From: Candidatus Fredericiella danica
GTDB taxonomy: Bacteria; Chloroflexota; Anaerolineae; Caldilineales; Caldilineaceae
Length of the DNA: 64,000 bases
Direction: 5' to 3'
Assembly: GCA_016713335.1 (NCBI GenBank)
Contig: JADJPH010000066.1
Coordinates: forward strand, 13,429-77,428
Shown here: in pieces, positions 1 through 7,748 of the stretch
Layout of the letters: every line of letters begins with the position of its first letter
Position numbering within the stretch: position 1 is the stretch's first letter
The notes under the pieces: generated by a model
Database searches by the model: none
What the model was told of the DNA's origin: nothing
What the model saw: the letters and a program-made list of their open reading frames with translations, nothing else
Made by a program: the position numbers and the translations under genes

Positions 1-1
1 G

Positions 2-1154
2 GAGATCCGGCTGGGATACAAGCACCGCGGCATCGAAAAACTCTTCGAGACCGGTTATACGCTGACCACAGGCCAGCAATTAGCGGAATGCATTGCGGGA
101 GATTCTGCGTTTGCGCACTCGCTGGCCTATAGCCAGGCGGTTGAGAACCTGGTTGCGGCCGCCGCTGCCGCCTGCCGCGATTATTGGCGTGGTCTGCTGC
201 TGGAGATGGAGCGTCTGCCGTACAATCACATCGGCGACGTCGCCGTTGGTGCATGACATCGCCTACGACTTGATCGCCTGGAATTGGCCGTCCTCAGAGA
301 GCGACTGCTCCGGCTCAACGCCGCTTCACCGGTCACCGTTTCTTGCGCGGGGTCAATCATCCGGGTGGCGTAACCATCAAACATCCCGAACAACGCCGGA
401 CGTGAGTCATGAGTTGCTCCGGATCACAGATCTGTTTCTTGGCTGGGTTGCGCGGCATGTACTGCCCAATGCCACCTGTCGCATCGATTCCTGACGACCG
501 GGGTGCTGACAAAAGCGGAGGCATTGGGCATTGGCACAACGGGACTGCCTGCCCGCGCGTCGGGGTGCTTGATCCAGGATTTCCGGCTCCGTCACCCGGC
601 AGGTGTCTGTGCGCTGCCCGGCATTGGGGATGAGCTGTGCAGTCTGGTGCGGGGAACACTGCTCGATTCGGGGAAAATCTGCTGCCATCCGAATCCCACC
701 GCAGGAGCCTGTACCGCAATAACCTGACCGGCGACGTGATGGCACGGCCCCTCGTGCGCGCCGCCGAGGTAGAGTTCGGCGAAGATTGTCGAACGGCTTG
801 CATCGGACCTGAAACAGCATGGACCCCAAGGCAAAGACCGATCTTGGCGAGAATTCATGGCCTGGCGGCAAGTGGTTGACAACTTCGAGACTGGGTTGGG
901 GCATGTCGAAGGTTGGCGGGCGACATCTTCTATACGATCTGGAAGGGGCCAGGGGCACGATCTTCCGGTGTCACCCGCGGGATCCGTCGCTTTACAACTG
1001 GCCGGCGCTACGTCTGGCGGTGATTCGCAAGTTGCAGATGGCGCAGGCTGATGACCGCAAGCAGAAGGGCGCGGCGTTTTGGGAGAATATCCTGGCCGAT
1101 TTTCCGATCATCAACAAGAGTTTCAATCTGGCCTACGCGGCAAACGATGGTTGA
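2..1154 (+). pseudogene. Group 4 [NiFe]-hydrogenase / complex I 49-kDa-like large subunit, 5'-truncated and multiply frameshifted
   Basis: The window opens inside a gene of the HyfG/HycE/NuoD family, the membrane-associated [NiFe]-hydrogenase or formate hydrogenlyase-type large subunit. Recognisable blocks occur in order but in different frames: YKHRGIEKLFE and GDSAFAHSLAYSQAVE (positions 20-160), NHIGD near 230, FLRGVNHPGG near 345, LTTGVLTKAEA followed by GLPARASG (490-570), and RGTIFRCHPRD with DFPIINKSFNLAYA near the end (950-1150). At least six frame changes are needed to join them, far more per kilobase than anywhere else in the window. Together with the broken small-subunit gene just downstream it looks like a decayed hydrogenase operon, although local sequence error could contribute. 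The family is clear; assignment to hydrogenase rather than complex I is inferred from the block wording. Confidence 0.7.
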
Positions 1155-1185
1155 AGCGGGCCAGTGTGCAGTGGGAGGAATCAAA

Positions 1186-1751
1186 ATGGCAAGAGAACAG
1201 CCGGCCCCGCCGCCTTCGTTGCCGGAGTTGCTGCTTTCTCGGTTATTGGGTGTATTTCGGAACAGATCGCGCCATGCGGAGCCGATCGCATCGCCGGGTG
1301 ATCGGCTGGCGCGGAGCATCGCTCCGCCTTCTTGCGTCATTTGGATTGCGGGACGTCGCAATGGGTGAGCTTGAGTTGATCGCCATGAGCAACCCGATCT
1401 ATGACAGTGAGCGCTTTGGCATCCGGTTTGACGCATCGCCGCGGCATGCGGATGTGTTGGTGATGACGGGGGTGTTCACGCGCAATCGCGGAAGCTGCGC
1501 TCAACACGTTGGATGCGATGTCGGAGCCAAAGCGGATCGTCACCGTGGTGACTGCACGGAGGGTGGGGCATTTCGCCGGTTCCGCGCTTGCCGAGCGCCC
1601 GGGGGAGATCGAGGCGGTCATCATCGCCCACGTCCCGGGCTGCCCGCCGAAGCCGGAGGAGATATTACGAGCATTGGGGCGGTGGAGTGGTAAGGCTTTC
1701 CTGGGAAAGTTCATGCCGGCGGGGCTTCGCCTGGTGGATAAGCCAGAATAA
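1186..1751 (+). pseudogene. HyfI/NuoB-like hydrogenase small subunit, frameshifted
   Basis: An ATG at 1186 follows a good GGGAGG ribosome site at 1173-1178. The product is of the NuoB/HyfI family, the iron-sulfur electron-transfer subunit that partners the large subunit encoded upstream. Visible blocks are ELELIAMSNPIYD (about 1370-1400), RHADVLVMTGVFTRN (1440-1490), ALAERPGEIEAVIIAHVPG and PGCPPKPEEILRALG (1590-1690). They lie in at least three frames, with breaks near 1365, 1495 and 1560. In intact members the CNGCELE motif precedes the first block. Here the DNA reads as if a base were lost there, so the proximal cluster cysteines are not encoded in frame. It is probably non-functional if the sequence is accurate. 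Confidence 0.7.
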
Positions 1752-1813
1752 CCGCCGGGGAATAGACCCCACCGACCGCAAGTCCTGCGCCACCACTCGC
1801 CTCAGACGGACGC

Positions 1814-1975
1814 TCATGCTGCGCCCGGAACCTCCGTCCCCAGGTGCTCGTGCACCGGATTGGCGTCGAGGTAGTTCTTGATGTCAGTGAGCGAAGTTGC
1901 GTCGAGGATCACCCTCTCCTGCCCAAAGCTAGATAGATACCAGTTGGCGTTGATGCGCCTGCATCGCCAAACCAC
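1814..1975 (-). CDS. Small hypothetical ORF overlapping the 3' end of the Hsp70-like gene
   Basis: A GTG-initiated reading frame of 53 codons overlaps the last 47 bases of the Hsp70-like gene in another frame. Its composition looks like real protein (INANWYLSSF, RVILDATSLTDIKNYLDANP, HEHLGTE). No family is recognised. It could be an independent small protein translated by coupling, or the displaced C-terminal tail of the Hsp70-like protein after an indel near 1950. The window has many such indels. Confidence 0.3.
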   Translation of the reverse strand: MVWRCRRINANWYLSSFGQERVILDATSLTDIKNYLDANPVHEHLGTEVPGAA

Positions 1976-3320
1976 CCGTCACCGAGCCAAAGAGATCGGA
2001 GACCACGATCTCTGCGCCTGGGATTTCGCGCCGCAGTAGTTCTTGGAAGGCAAGGATGGAAGAAGAGCCACCAGTCGCCACCACGACGTCAATTTGTTCA
2101 GGTTTGAGTCCTGCTGCGACCATTACTTCACGTATACCACGTTGAGCCTCGGCGCGCTCAACTGCCATCAGACGATTGAATTCCTCACGCATTAACGCCA
2201 CCGCAAGTTGAATGTCCGCCATCTGTAGTGCGACAGTCGACGCTGCCTGCTCGGAGAGTTCGCATTTTGCCTGTTCGACTGCCTGAAAGAGCGCAAACCC
2301 ATAGTTTTTCGTCGCCAATGTCTCCAGCGCTCGAAATGCCGCGCGGTCATTGCCATGCTTGATCCCGCGCCGGATGATTTCTAGATTATCCGGGCGCGTG
2401 AGGGTCGGAATGGTTTGCCATTGGTCGAGCAGCCCCGCCAGGTGCTCTGGGAAAGGGATCAGTCGCCCATCATAGTTGATATCGATTGCCGATTGCGTCC
2501 CCAGATACGGGGCTACCTTGCCACGCATGATGGCGCTATCCAGATCATCGCCGCCCACCAGGACGCCCATCGAAGCAAGCACCTGCTGGCGCCCGGCGGC
2601 GCCTACCTCCAGGACGGTCAGGTCAAGGGTGCCACCGCCAAAGTCAAAGACCAGGAGGGTCTGTTCGCGTGGTGCGCGATTGACGTAGAAGGCTGCGGCA
2701 GCAACCGGCTCGTGCATAAATTCCACCTGCGCAAAGCCGGCCAGGTGAGCGGCGCGGCGCAGTTTCTCCTCCGCAAGCCGATCCTCCGCTGGGTCGTGCG
2801 AGAAGTTCACCGGTCGCCCAAGGAGCACCTGTTCCACCGGTTGGCCCAGATGTTGTTCTGACCGCTGTCGTACATGGCGCAGGATAAGGGCGATCAGTTC
2901 TTCCGTGGTGTAATACCGTCCAAATATCTTTGTCCCCTGATATGCTCCGGATCGCAAGCCGGTCTTGATCGACTGCAGCAACCTGCCGCGCATGGCGACA
3001 TCCTCATCAATCACAACATCATAGATGATGGTGATCGGGCCGCCTTGCTCGCCCAATTCAAATCCCTGGCTTGCCACGGTGTTCTCGATCGTGCCCACCA
3101 CCTTTTCCTCGAAAACAACGGGGCATCCCGTGTCTTCACGCAGAAACGTCTTGATCGCGTCCACCCCCAGACGCACACGATGCCGGCTGTCCACATAGAT
3201 CATGGACCGCAAGCTGTACGCACTGCTGTTGTGTGGATCAAGCGGAATGTACTCCAACTTGCTGCCGTCAAAAATCGCCGCTGAGGTGTTCGTCGTACCA
3301 AAATCGATGCCGAGCCACAT
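1929..3320 (-). CDS. Hsp70-family (DnaK/YegD-like) actin-fold ATPase
   Basis: A 463-residue protein consisting essentially of an Hsp70/actin-type nucleotide-binding domain. The phosphate-1 loop GIDFGTTNTS is at residues 4-13, the phosphate-2 motif VFDFGGGTLDLTV is near 220, and the adenosine motif VVVATGGSSSILAF is near 415. It lacks the beta-sandwich substrate-binding domain and lid of DnaK, as in YegD-type Hsp70 homologues, so a client-folding role is uncertain. The start at 3320 is chosen because GGAGG lies 11 bases upstream, and the longer frame to 3377 has no ribosome site. It is transcribed divergently from the SDR gene at 3553 and has no chaperone partners (DnaJ, GrpE) nearby. Confidence 0.85.
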   Translation of the reverse strand: MWLGIDFGTTNTSAAIFDGSKLEYIPLDPHNSSAYSLRSMIYVDSRHRVRLGVDAIKTFLREDTGCPVVFEEKVVGTIENTVASQGFELGEQGGPITIIYDVVIDEDVAMRGRLLQSIKTGLRSGAYQGTKIFGRYYTTEELIALILRHVRQRSEQHLGQPVEQVLLGRPVNFSHDPAEDRLAEEKLRRAAHLAGFAQVEFMHEPVAAAAFYVNRAPREQTLLVFDFGGGTLDLTVLEVGAAGRQQVLASMGVLVGGDDLDSAIMRGKVAPYLGTQSAIDINYDGRLIPFPEHLAGLLDQWQTIPTLTRPDNLEIIRRGIKHGNDRAAFRALETLATKNYGFALFQAVEQAKCELSEQAASTVALQMADIQLAVALMREEFNRLMAVERAEAQRGIREVMVAAGLKPEQIDVVVATGGSSSILAFQELLRREIPGAEIVVSDLFGSVTGGLAMQAHQRQLVSI

Positions 3321-3404
3321 GGTGAACCTTTCCTCCCTGGTGCCACTAGGGCAGCCCATACGTCGTTGCTCAGGCATACAAGGGTACTGATTTTTGGGCA
3401 GAAA

Positions 3405-3426
3405 AAAACGGCCGGATGGCCGTTTT
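3405..3426. terminator. Bidirectional terminator-like hairpin between divergent genes
   Basis: Nine-base arms (AAAACGGCC and GGCCGTTTT) enclose a GGAT loop. T-runs follow on both strands (TTTT at 3423-3426, and seven T on the minus strand from 3402-3408). It sits between two divergent starts, so it would act on leader transcripts or read-through rather than at a gene end. Confidence 0.5.
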
Positions 3427-3552
3427 ATTGGGTTGACAAATGTGATATAGTGAGATCAGGAACCTCAACGCTCTGCCGGATCGATGACATAGTCGACGCG
3501 TCAGGCAGGCACATTCCACGTACATGAAGCCATCACATTGAAGTCAGTCTAA

Positions 3553-4374
3553 ATGGCAAGAATACTCATCACCGGCTCAGCCGATGGTCTGGGCCAACTT
3601 TCGGCAGCGTCACTAGTCGACCAAGGTCACCAGGTTGTCTTGCATGCGCGCAACCCTGAACGCGCACGTCACGCAAAACAGAAGGCGCCGGGGGCAGCGC
3701 ATGTCGTTGTCGGAGACTTAACTAGCATCGAGGGAGCCAAAAACGCAGCTAACGAAGCGAATGCGTTTGGGCGCTTCGATGCCGTGATCCACAATGCCGG
3801 CGTGTATCAGGCGCCAGCGAAAGAGATCTTTTTTGTCAACATCATTGCACCCTATCTGCTTACGTGCTTGATCCCAAAGCCCCGGCGCTTGATCTACCTG
3901 AGCTCGGGGATGCATCTACACGGGAATGTAAACCTGGACCTCTTCAAAGAGGACAGCCGTCGCATCAGTTATTCAGACTCAAAGCTGTATGTGGTGATGC
4001 TTTCGATGGCAGTAGCACGCAGATGGCCCGAGGCCTACGCCAACGCCGTCGATCCGGGTTGGGTCCCGACGAAAATGGGCGGGCCTGGTGCACCGGATGA
4101 TCTTCAACAAGGCTACGAAACACAGACGTGGCTCGCAGTCAGCGACGATCGCGGCGCCAAAGTAAGCGGTCGCTATTTTTATCATGGGACAGAAAGCCGG
4201 CACAATCCACAAGCCGACGACGTCATGCTGCAAGAACGATTCCTAGACCATTGCAGAGCCATCACAGGCATCCCTCTCCTCAATGAACCCCGCCCTGCTT
4301 TTGCCTTGCTTGTAACATTCCTCTCTGCGCTTTTCTCCGCGTTTCCGCGCCTCTGCGGTGGCGTTTGCCGGTGA
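3553..4374 (+). CDS. Short-chain dehydrogenase/reductase (SDR)
   Basis: NAD(P)-dependent oxidoreductase of the classical SDR fold. The cofactor loop is TGSADGLG (residues 7-14), a variant of TGxxxGxG. The DAVIHNAG strand-4 motif is near residue 78. The catalytic tetrad region has LSSG near 117 and YSDSK near 140 (Tyr-x-x-x-Lys). A PG motif (DPGWVPT) follows. The substrate is unknown. SDRs of this type usually end near residue 245 (here GIPL). The last ~27 residues are encoded by a dispersed repeat (4320-4366) and are probably an accidental extension. No good ribosome site precedes the ATG. Confidence 0.85.
   Translation: MARILITGSADGLGQLSAASLVDQGHQVVLHARNPERARHAKQKAPGAAHVVVGDLTSIEGAKNAANEANAFGRFDAVIHNAGVYQAPAKEIFFVNIIAPYLLTCLIPKPRRLIYLSSGMHLHGNVNLDLFKEDSRRISYSDSKLYVVMLSMAVARRWPEAYANAVDPGWVPTKMGGPGAPDDLQQGYETQTWLAVSDDRGAKVSGRYFYHGTESRHNPQADDVMLQERFLDHCRAITGIPLLNEPRPAFALLVTFLSALFSAFPRLCGGVCR
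4320..4366. repeat. Dispersed CG-rich repeat, copy 1
   Basis: This 47-base block is, with a few substitutions, the reverse complement of 63752-63796. The shared core reads CCGCAGAGG, then CGGAGACGCGGAGAAA, then GCGGAGAGG on the other strand. It forms the last codons and beyond of the SDR gene. A shorter relative lies at 60770-60800. Confidence 0.7.
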
Positions 4375-4388
4375 ACTACGAGATCGCT

Positions 4389-4904
4389 CTAGCACTCGAA
4401 CACTGACCAACAGATGTCGTTTCGCAGTCGCTGATCATCCAGGACAAGTTCTCGGATCGCGGCCGGCAGTTGCGCGTGCTGCCACCAGCACTCCCGACGC
4501 CCGGCGGCCTCGCTCTCCCCCGTTGGCGCGGCGGCTTGCACCGCCCTGATTGCATAGGCCGCTGCACCGAGTTCGTGCGCGGCAACATGCGCCACCGCCA
4601 CTGCCTGGGCTGCAGCATACGCGGCATACCGCGGCGCCCCGCTCAAATCTCTGGCTGCCGCGTTGGCATGGCCGGCGGACGTACGCGCTTCGGTCATGGT
4701 GACCTCCCCGCCCACCCACGCGCGGGCCAGTTCGATCGCCCGCCGCGGCCGGGCGTCATCTGGCTGCGCCGCCTCGAACAGCGGAAGGACGTGCTCCGCA
4801 CAGTCCGCAGCCCACTCGGCGAGCAGGCGATGATCGGCATCCGTCAGCACCCCGCCTCGGCGTATGGTGATAAATCGAGGATCACGGACTTTGGGGAGGA
4901 TCAC
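4389..4904 (-). CDS. Imm5-like putative immunity protein
   Basis: A 171-residue, alanine-rich, predicted all-helical protein. It resembles the proteins annotated as putative immunity protein with an Imm-5-like domain: an N-terminal TIRRGG-type segment, then LLAEWAADCAEHVLPLFE, ARAWVGGE, TEARTSAGHANAAARD, AAQAVAVAHVAAHELGAA and a terminal REL(V)xDDQRLRNDICW. In polymorphic toxin systems such proteins are thought to neutralise a cognate toxin, but no toxin gene is visible nearby and many family members occur as orphans. Its ATG overlaps the stop of the DHFR-like gene by four bases (4901-4904), so the two are translationally coupled. The function is inferred only from family resemblance. Confidence 0.6.
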   Translation of the reverse strand: MILPKVRDPRFITIRRGGVLTDADHRLLAEWAADCAEHVLPLFEAAQPDDARPRRAIELARAWVGGEVTMTEARTSAGHANAAARDLSGAPRYAAYAAAQAVAVAHVAAHELGAAAYAIRAVQAAAPTGESEAAGRRECWWQHAQLPAAIRELVLDDQRLRNDICWSVFEC

Positions 4905-5498
4905 AAGGCATCCGTCCTTGCGATTGCGCCCACCCGCTCGTAATCCACGACGATAACGCCACTCGGAGTAACGATACCTTCCGTCACCTTAAACGCTACG
5001 GGGATCGTGCCATCGGCAAATAGCCGTTTTCCACTGCCTAACGTGATCGGATAGATCATCAACCAGAACGCATCGACCAAATCATGCTTGATCAGCGTCT
5101 GCAGCAGATTGCCACTGCCCCAGACGTGCAAATCCGGTCCCGGCTGTTGCTTGATATCGGCAATTTTTTCTGCGATATCTCCGCTGAGAAACACAGACGG
5201 CTGCCAGTCGTGAGACGTCATCGTATTTGAGGCGACGTACTTCGTCGCCGTGTTGACGCACGGCCATGCATCGCCGTGGTGCGGCCAGTATGGCGCCCAG
5301 ATTTCAATGGTTGTGCGCCCTAACAACAGGTCGAACGGCATGTTCATCTGCCTGCGCAGGGCTGTGCCAAGCAACTCGTCACCAAAGGGCGCACCATCCG
5401 CCGTAGGCGAAGCCGCCACTGGTGTCTTCTTCTGGACCACCAGGAGCTTGGATGACGCCGTCAAGGGAAATGTGTTCAAGTACAGTGAGTTTTCTCAT
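4901..5498 (-). CDS. Dihydrofolate reductase / RibD C-terminal family protein, frameshifted
   Basis: The true start is the ATG at 5498, preceded by a GGAG ribosome site. It gives the family-typical N-terminus MRKLTVLEHISLDGV and then GGFAYGGW. Near 5390 one base must be gained or lost to continue into APFGDELL and the rest of the protein. Further motifs are LLLGRTTIEIWAPYW, KYVASNT, DLHVWGSGNLLQTLIKHDLVD and YPITLGSGKRLF, as in YwjB/YyaP-like dihydrofolate reductase family proteins. The reaction is unknown; family members are NADPH-dependent reductases of folate- or pyrimidine-like substrates. It is coupled to the Imm5-like gene. Length after repair is about 198 residues, normal for the family, so the break may be a sequence error. 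Confidence 0.8.
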
Positions 5499-5588
5499 GA
5501 CTGTGCTCCTTCAACCGCTGCATCACGCGCTGGTTGCCTCGTTCCATGTAGAAAAACATGCTCTCAAATACTAAGCGCGTTTTGGTAC

Positions 5589-5617
5589 TTGACAAAACAA
5601 TAAACTATGTATATATT
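5589..5617 (+). promoter_or_regulatory. Sigma-70-type promoter of the Rrf2 gene
   Basis: A perfect -35 TTGACA (5589-5594) is separated by 17 bases from a -10 TATATT (5612-5617). The -10 lies in the centre of the palindromic operator at 5603-5627, and translation starts at 5655. Confidence 0.75.
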
Positions 5618-5627
5618 ATATCTAGTT
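5603..5627. promoter_or_regulatory. Putative Rrf2-family operator, site 1 (autoregulatory)
   Basis: Imperfect 10-5-10 palindrome, arms AACTATGTAT and ATATCTAGTT (8 of 10 complementary). It covers the -10 of the regulator promoter. It matches the reverse complement of site 2 (6107-6131) at 22 of 25 positions and is strongly AT-rich in a GC-rich genome. Confidence 0.65.
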
Positions 5628-5654
5628 ATATTATTTACGAGAGATTGAACCGCC

Positions 5655-6079
5655 ATGAGCTATTCGCTGGCATTTTCACAGGCGATCTTTACCGTCATCT
5701 TTGTGGCCGACAAGGTCAGACAAGGCATCTACGACTTTGTCCCGACGAAGGAGCTTTCGACGTTGCTCAATATCCCCAGCCCACCGCAGTCAAGATCCTC
5801 GGCAACCTGGCCGGCGCCGGCATCATCGAAACTCGGAAGGCGCCCGTGGCGGTGCGGCTGGGCAGGCCACCTCAGGACGTTTCGCTGCTCGACATTTTCA
5901 CTGCGGTCGAAAGCGGCAAGCCCATGTTCCGGCAGGACTACCAGATGCGTGTGACCGGCGACAAACCGACGCGGGCTCAGCAGACGGTGTATGCCGTGCT
6001 CACCCAAGCAGAGGCCGCCATGAAAGCGCGCCTGGCGCAGACGACGATTGCCAACCTGCTTGCGTCCCTGAACCAGTAG
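5655..6079 (+). CDS. Rrf2-family winged-helix transcriptional regulator, frameshifted
   Basis: The ATG at 5655 begins MSYSLAFSQAIFTVIFVADK, a typical Rrf2 N-terminus. The wHTH continues with VPTKELSTLLNIP, then, after a one-base break near 5778, with QPTAVKILGNLAGAGIIETRK. The dimerisation part (VSLLDIFTAVESGKPMF, then AEAAMKARLAQTTIANLL) follows and ends at 6079, about 141 residues in all, the normal length. The reconstructed protein contains no cysteine, so it cannot bind the [2Fe-2S] cluster used by IscR/NsrR-type members; a redox-independent ligand is likely. Two near-identical operators lie at its own promoter and in front of the next gene, implying autoregulation and control of the membrane protein at 6163. 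The frameshift may be a sequencing error. Confidence 0.8.
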
Positions 6080-6106
6080 TGGCCATTTCGTATTTTTTTT
6101 GCGTAT

Positions 6107-6131
6107 AACTATATATAATACATATATAGTT
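6107..6131. promoter_or_regulatory. Putative Rrf2-family operator, site 2, with embedded -10
   Basis: Perfect 10-5-10 palindrome: AACTATATAT, spacer AATAC, ATATATAGTT. A consensus -10 TATAAT occupies 6114-6119 inside it, so binding would block transcription of the gene at 6163. Nearly identical to site 1. Confidence 0.7.
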
Positions 6132-6162
6132 TATGTATTTAAGTTCGCCAAGGAGATTGATG

Positions 6163-6564
6163 ATGAAGTTGCGTGTGTTGTTGCGAGTGATTGGCGTTGT
6201 GCAGTTGATTCTGGGTGCGCTGTACCTGTTCATTCCCATGCAGTTGTTGGCTCTGATGGGACATTCTGTACCCGCTGCGGATCTTGCCTACCCACTTGGC
6301 ATGCTCGCCGCCCGGTTCCTGGCGTATGGCGTTGGGATGTTCTACATTGCCCGTGCCCCGGAGAAAGAACGTTTCTGGATCGACAACATGATTTTCATTC
6401 AAGCGGTGGATCTGGCGGTAGGCGTTTACTACACGGCCACCGGCGTCGTCGGGCTCGAACTTTCCGGGTTGCCCATGTTCAACGCCACGCTGTTCATACT
6501 CCTGCTCTCATTGTGGCGTCCCCGTTCCACGCCGGCGCCAGCATTGGCCGCAGAAGTACGCTAA
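6163..6564 (+). CDS. Small four-helix membrane protein, likely Rrf2 target
   Basis: A 133-residue protein with about four hydrophobic segments (residues 5-25, 40-60, 75-100 and 105-120) and charged loops such as RAPEKERFW. The general layout resembles small DoxX/DUF4345-like integral membrane proteins, but no diagnostic motif was recognised. Start 6163 is preferred over 6133 and 6160 because AGGAG (6151-6155) lies 7 bases upstream. A palindromic operator with a TATAAT box lies 30-55 bases upstream, so expression is probably repressed by the adjacent Rrf2 protein. Confidence 0.65.
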   Translation: MKLRVLLRVIGVVQLILGALYLFIPMQLLALMGHSVPAADLAYPLGMLAARFLAYGVGMFYIARAPEKERFWIDNMIFIQAVDLAVGVYYTATGVVGLELSGLPMFNATLFILLLSLWRPRSTPAPALAAEVR

Positions 6565-6624
6565 CCCGTAGCGCTTTTCCTCTGCCGGTCGATTGCGTTG
6601 GCGGCCGATCACGCAAATCGCAAT

Positions 6625-6660
6625 ATCGGGTGTGACAGCCATCTCGGCGTCACACCCGAT
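6625..6660. terminator. Long-stem hairpin downstream of the membrane-protein gene
   Basis: Twelve-base perfect arms (ATCGGGTGTGAC at 6625-6636 and its complement at 6649-6660) enclose 12 bases that contain a further GCC/GGC stem. There is no T-run, so it is a terminator or mRNA-stabilising element between the gene ending at 6564 and the convergent gene ending at 6822. Confidence 0.45.
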
Positions 6661-6821
6661 GGCGTCGCTAGAACTCGATCATCGCTAAGCGATTCACTCA
6701 ATTCGATCTTCAATTTTTCAGTCGAGTGCCCCGGCCATCGTGCGCTTTTGGCCAACTTCCAGGTGAACGTTGATTCGTTCGTTCGGGTTGGGCATGGTGA
6801 AATCGGTACGACAAGTCGCGC

Positions 6822-7391
6822 CTACTTGATTCCCTTGAGTCTCAGATTGACTTCATCGATATCGAACGCTTCCGCGTCAAATTCGCCCCCGATCCACTCC
6901 AGATAGGTCTCATGTTCTTCGTATTCCGGATCGGCAATGACGTCCAGAAACCATGCGTACCCCATCATGCCACCTACATCTTCTGGCGGGCACGCGCGCT
7001 TGCCGGCGGTACACACAGGATAGGTGATGGCAGAATCGGGTGGCAAGATCTTCTCAACCAAGATGTCGTGCTGCCAATTATCGCCAAAGTCATATTCATA
7101 TCTGAACTTCATTTTCTCTGTAGGCGCAACAGTCTGCAGCTTGACTCGGTTTTCGTTGACGATCGGCTCGAAATATTCTGGATCAGGGATACCGTAGTAA
7201 ATCCCATCAACGATGAACTGATGCAAATGATAGTCGGACCAACCCATTGCGCCCTGAATGACGTCATGCAATCTGGGCAGCGTGTAGCCGCCAGGTACAA
7301 GGACTCGACGCCAGATGGGTGGTTTGGATCCAGAAGTGTGATCTTCAATTGATAGACAGATGTGATTGGCTCTGTGGATTTTTTTGGGCAT
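6822..7391 (-). CDS. Plasmid pRiA4b ORF-3 family protein
   Basis: A 189-residue member of the pRiA4b ORF-3-like family (PF07929). Characteristic stretches are PPIWRRVLVPGGYTLPRLHD, IQGAMGWSDYHLHQF, FRYEYDFGDNWQHDI, the CPPEDVGGMMGYAWFL motif near residue 140, EEHETYLEWIGGEFDAEAFD, and the ending VNLRL. The family is widespread on plasmids and chromosomes but its biochemical role is not established. The start is ATG 7391 with GGAAAGG about 9 bases upstream; the longer frame begins with TTG at 7409. It is flanked by hairpins at 6625-6660 and 7563-7584 and appears monocistronic. Confidence 0.85.
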   Translation of the reverse strand: MPKKIHRANHICLSIEDHTSGSKPPIWRRVLVPGGYTLPRLHDVIQGAMGWSDYHLHQFIVDGIYYGIPDPEYFEPIVNENRVKLQTVAPTEKMKFRYEYDFGDNWQHDILVEKILPPDSAITYPVCTAGKRACPPEDVGGMMGYAWFLDVIADPEYEEHETYLEWIGGEFDAEAFDIDEVNLRLKGIK

Positions 7392-7748
7392 GATCGATAG
7401 CCTTTCCAATAGTGAAACGGCGCAACAAGGAACTCATCCGCTCGAAAGCCACTTTCACTCCAGTGCCTCTGGAGCAACCCCAAGGCATAACGAGAGTCGT
7501 TGGTGCCCGGACAATCAGAGTGGGCACATCCTATTTTGCCATGGCCAGTAGCGTAGCAAAATCCGCCTCCCAATCGGGAGGCGGTCCTGGATAATCCCCC
7601 AGAAGAGCAACTTGTCTACCCCTTTTAGCCCTACACGTTCCTCCCATCTATGGATTACTCTCTTGTCAAGCAAAAAATGTGAAGACTTAACCCGGTTGGT
7701 TTCCGATTCGAGCGTTAGGCCACTTGGAGTATGCAAAAGGAGTCATAC
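7392..7748. other. Intergenic region with one terminator-like hairpin
   Basis: No convincing coding frame is seen in these ~360 bases. The only clear structure is the hairpin at 7563-7584. A possible -35 (TTGTCA at 7663-7668) has no good -10 at the proper distance. The last bases carry the AAGGAG ribosome site for the lipoprotein gene. Confidence 0.5.
7563..7584 (-). terminator. GC-rich hairpin, terminator-like on the minus strand
   Basis: Perfect nine-base arms CCGCCTCCC and GGGAGGCGG around an AATC loop. On the minus strand the stem is followed by ATTTTG. No minus-strand gene ends just upstream of it, so it may end a short leftward transcript. Confidence 0.45.

Noticed and set aside
93..494. 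Independent 133-residue ORF in the hydrogenase remnant
   Set aside because: It only covers one frame of the broken large-subunit gene.
3433..3460. TTGACA at 3433-3438 as a full promoter of the SDR gene
   Set aside because: No -10 hexamer at 16-18 bases; the TATAGT lies only 7 bases away.
7731..7748. ATG 7731 as start of the lipoprotein gene
   Set aside because: The AAGGAG ribosome site lies after it and is correctly placed for ATG 7749.
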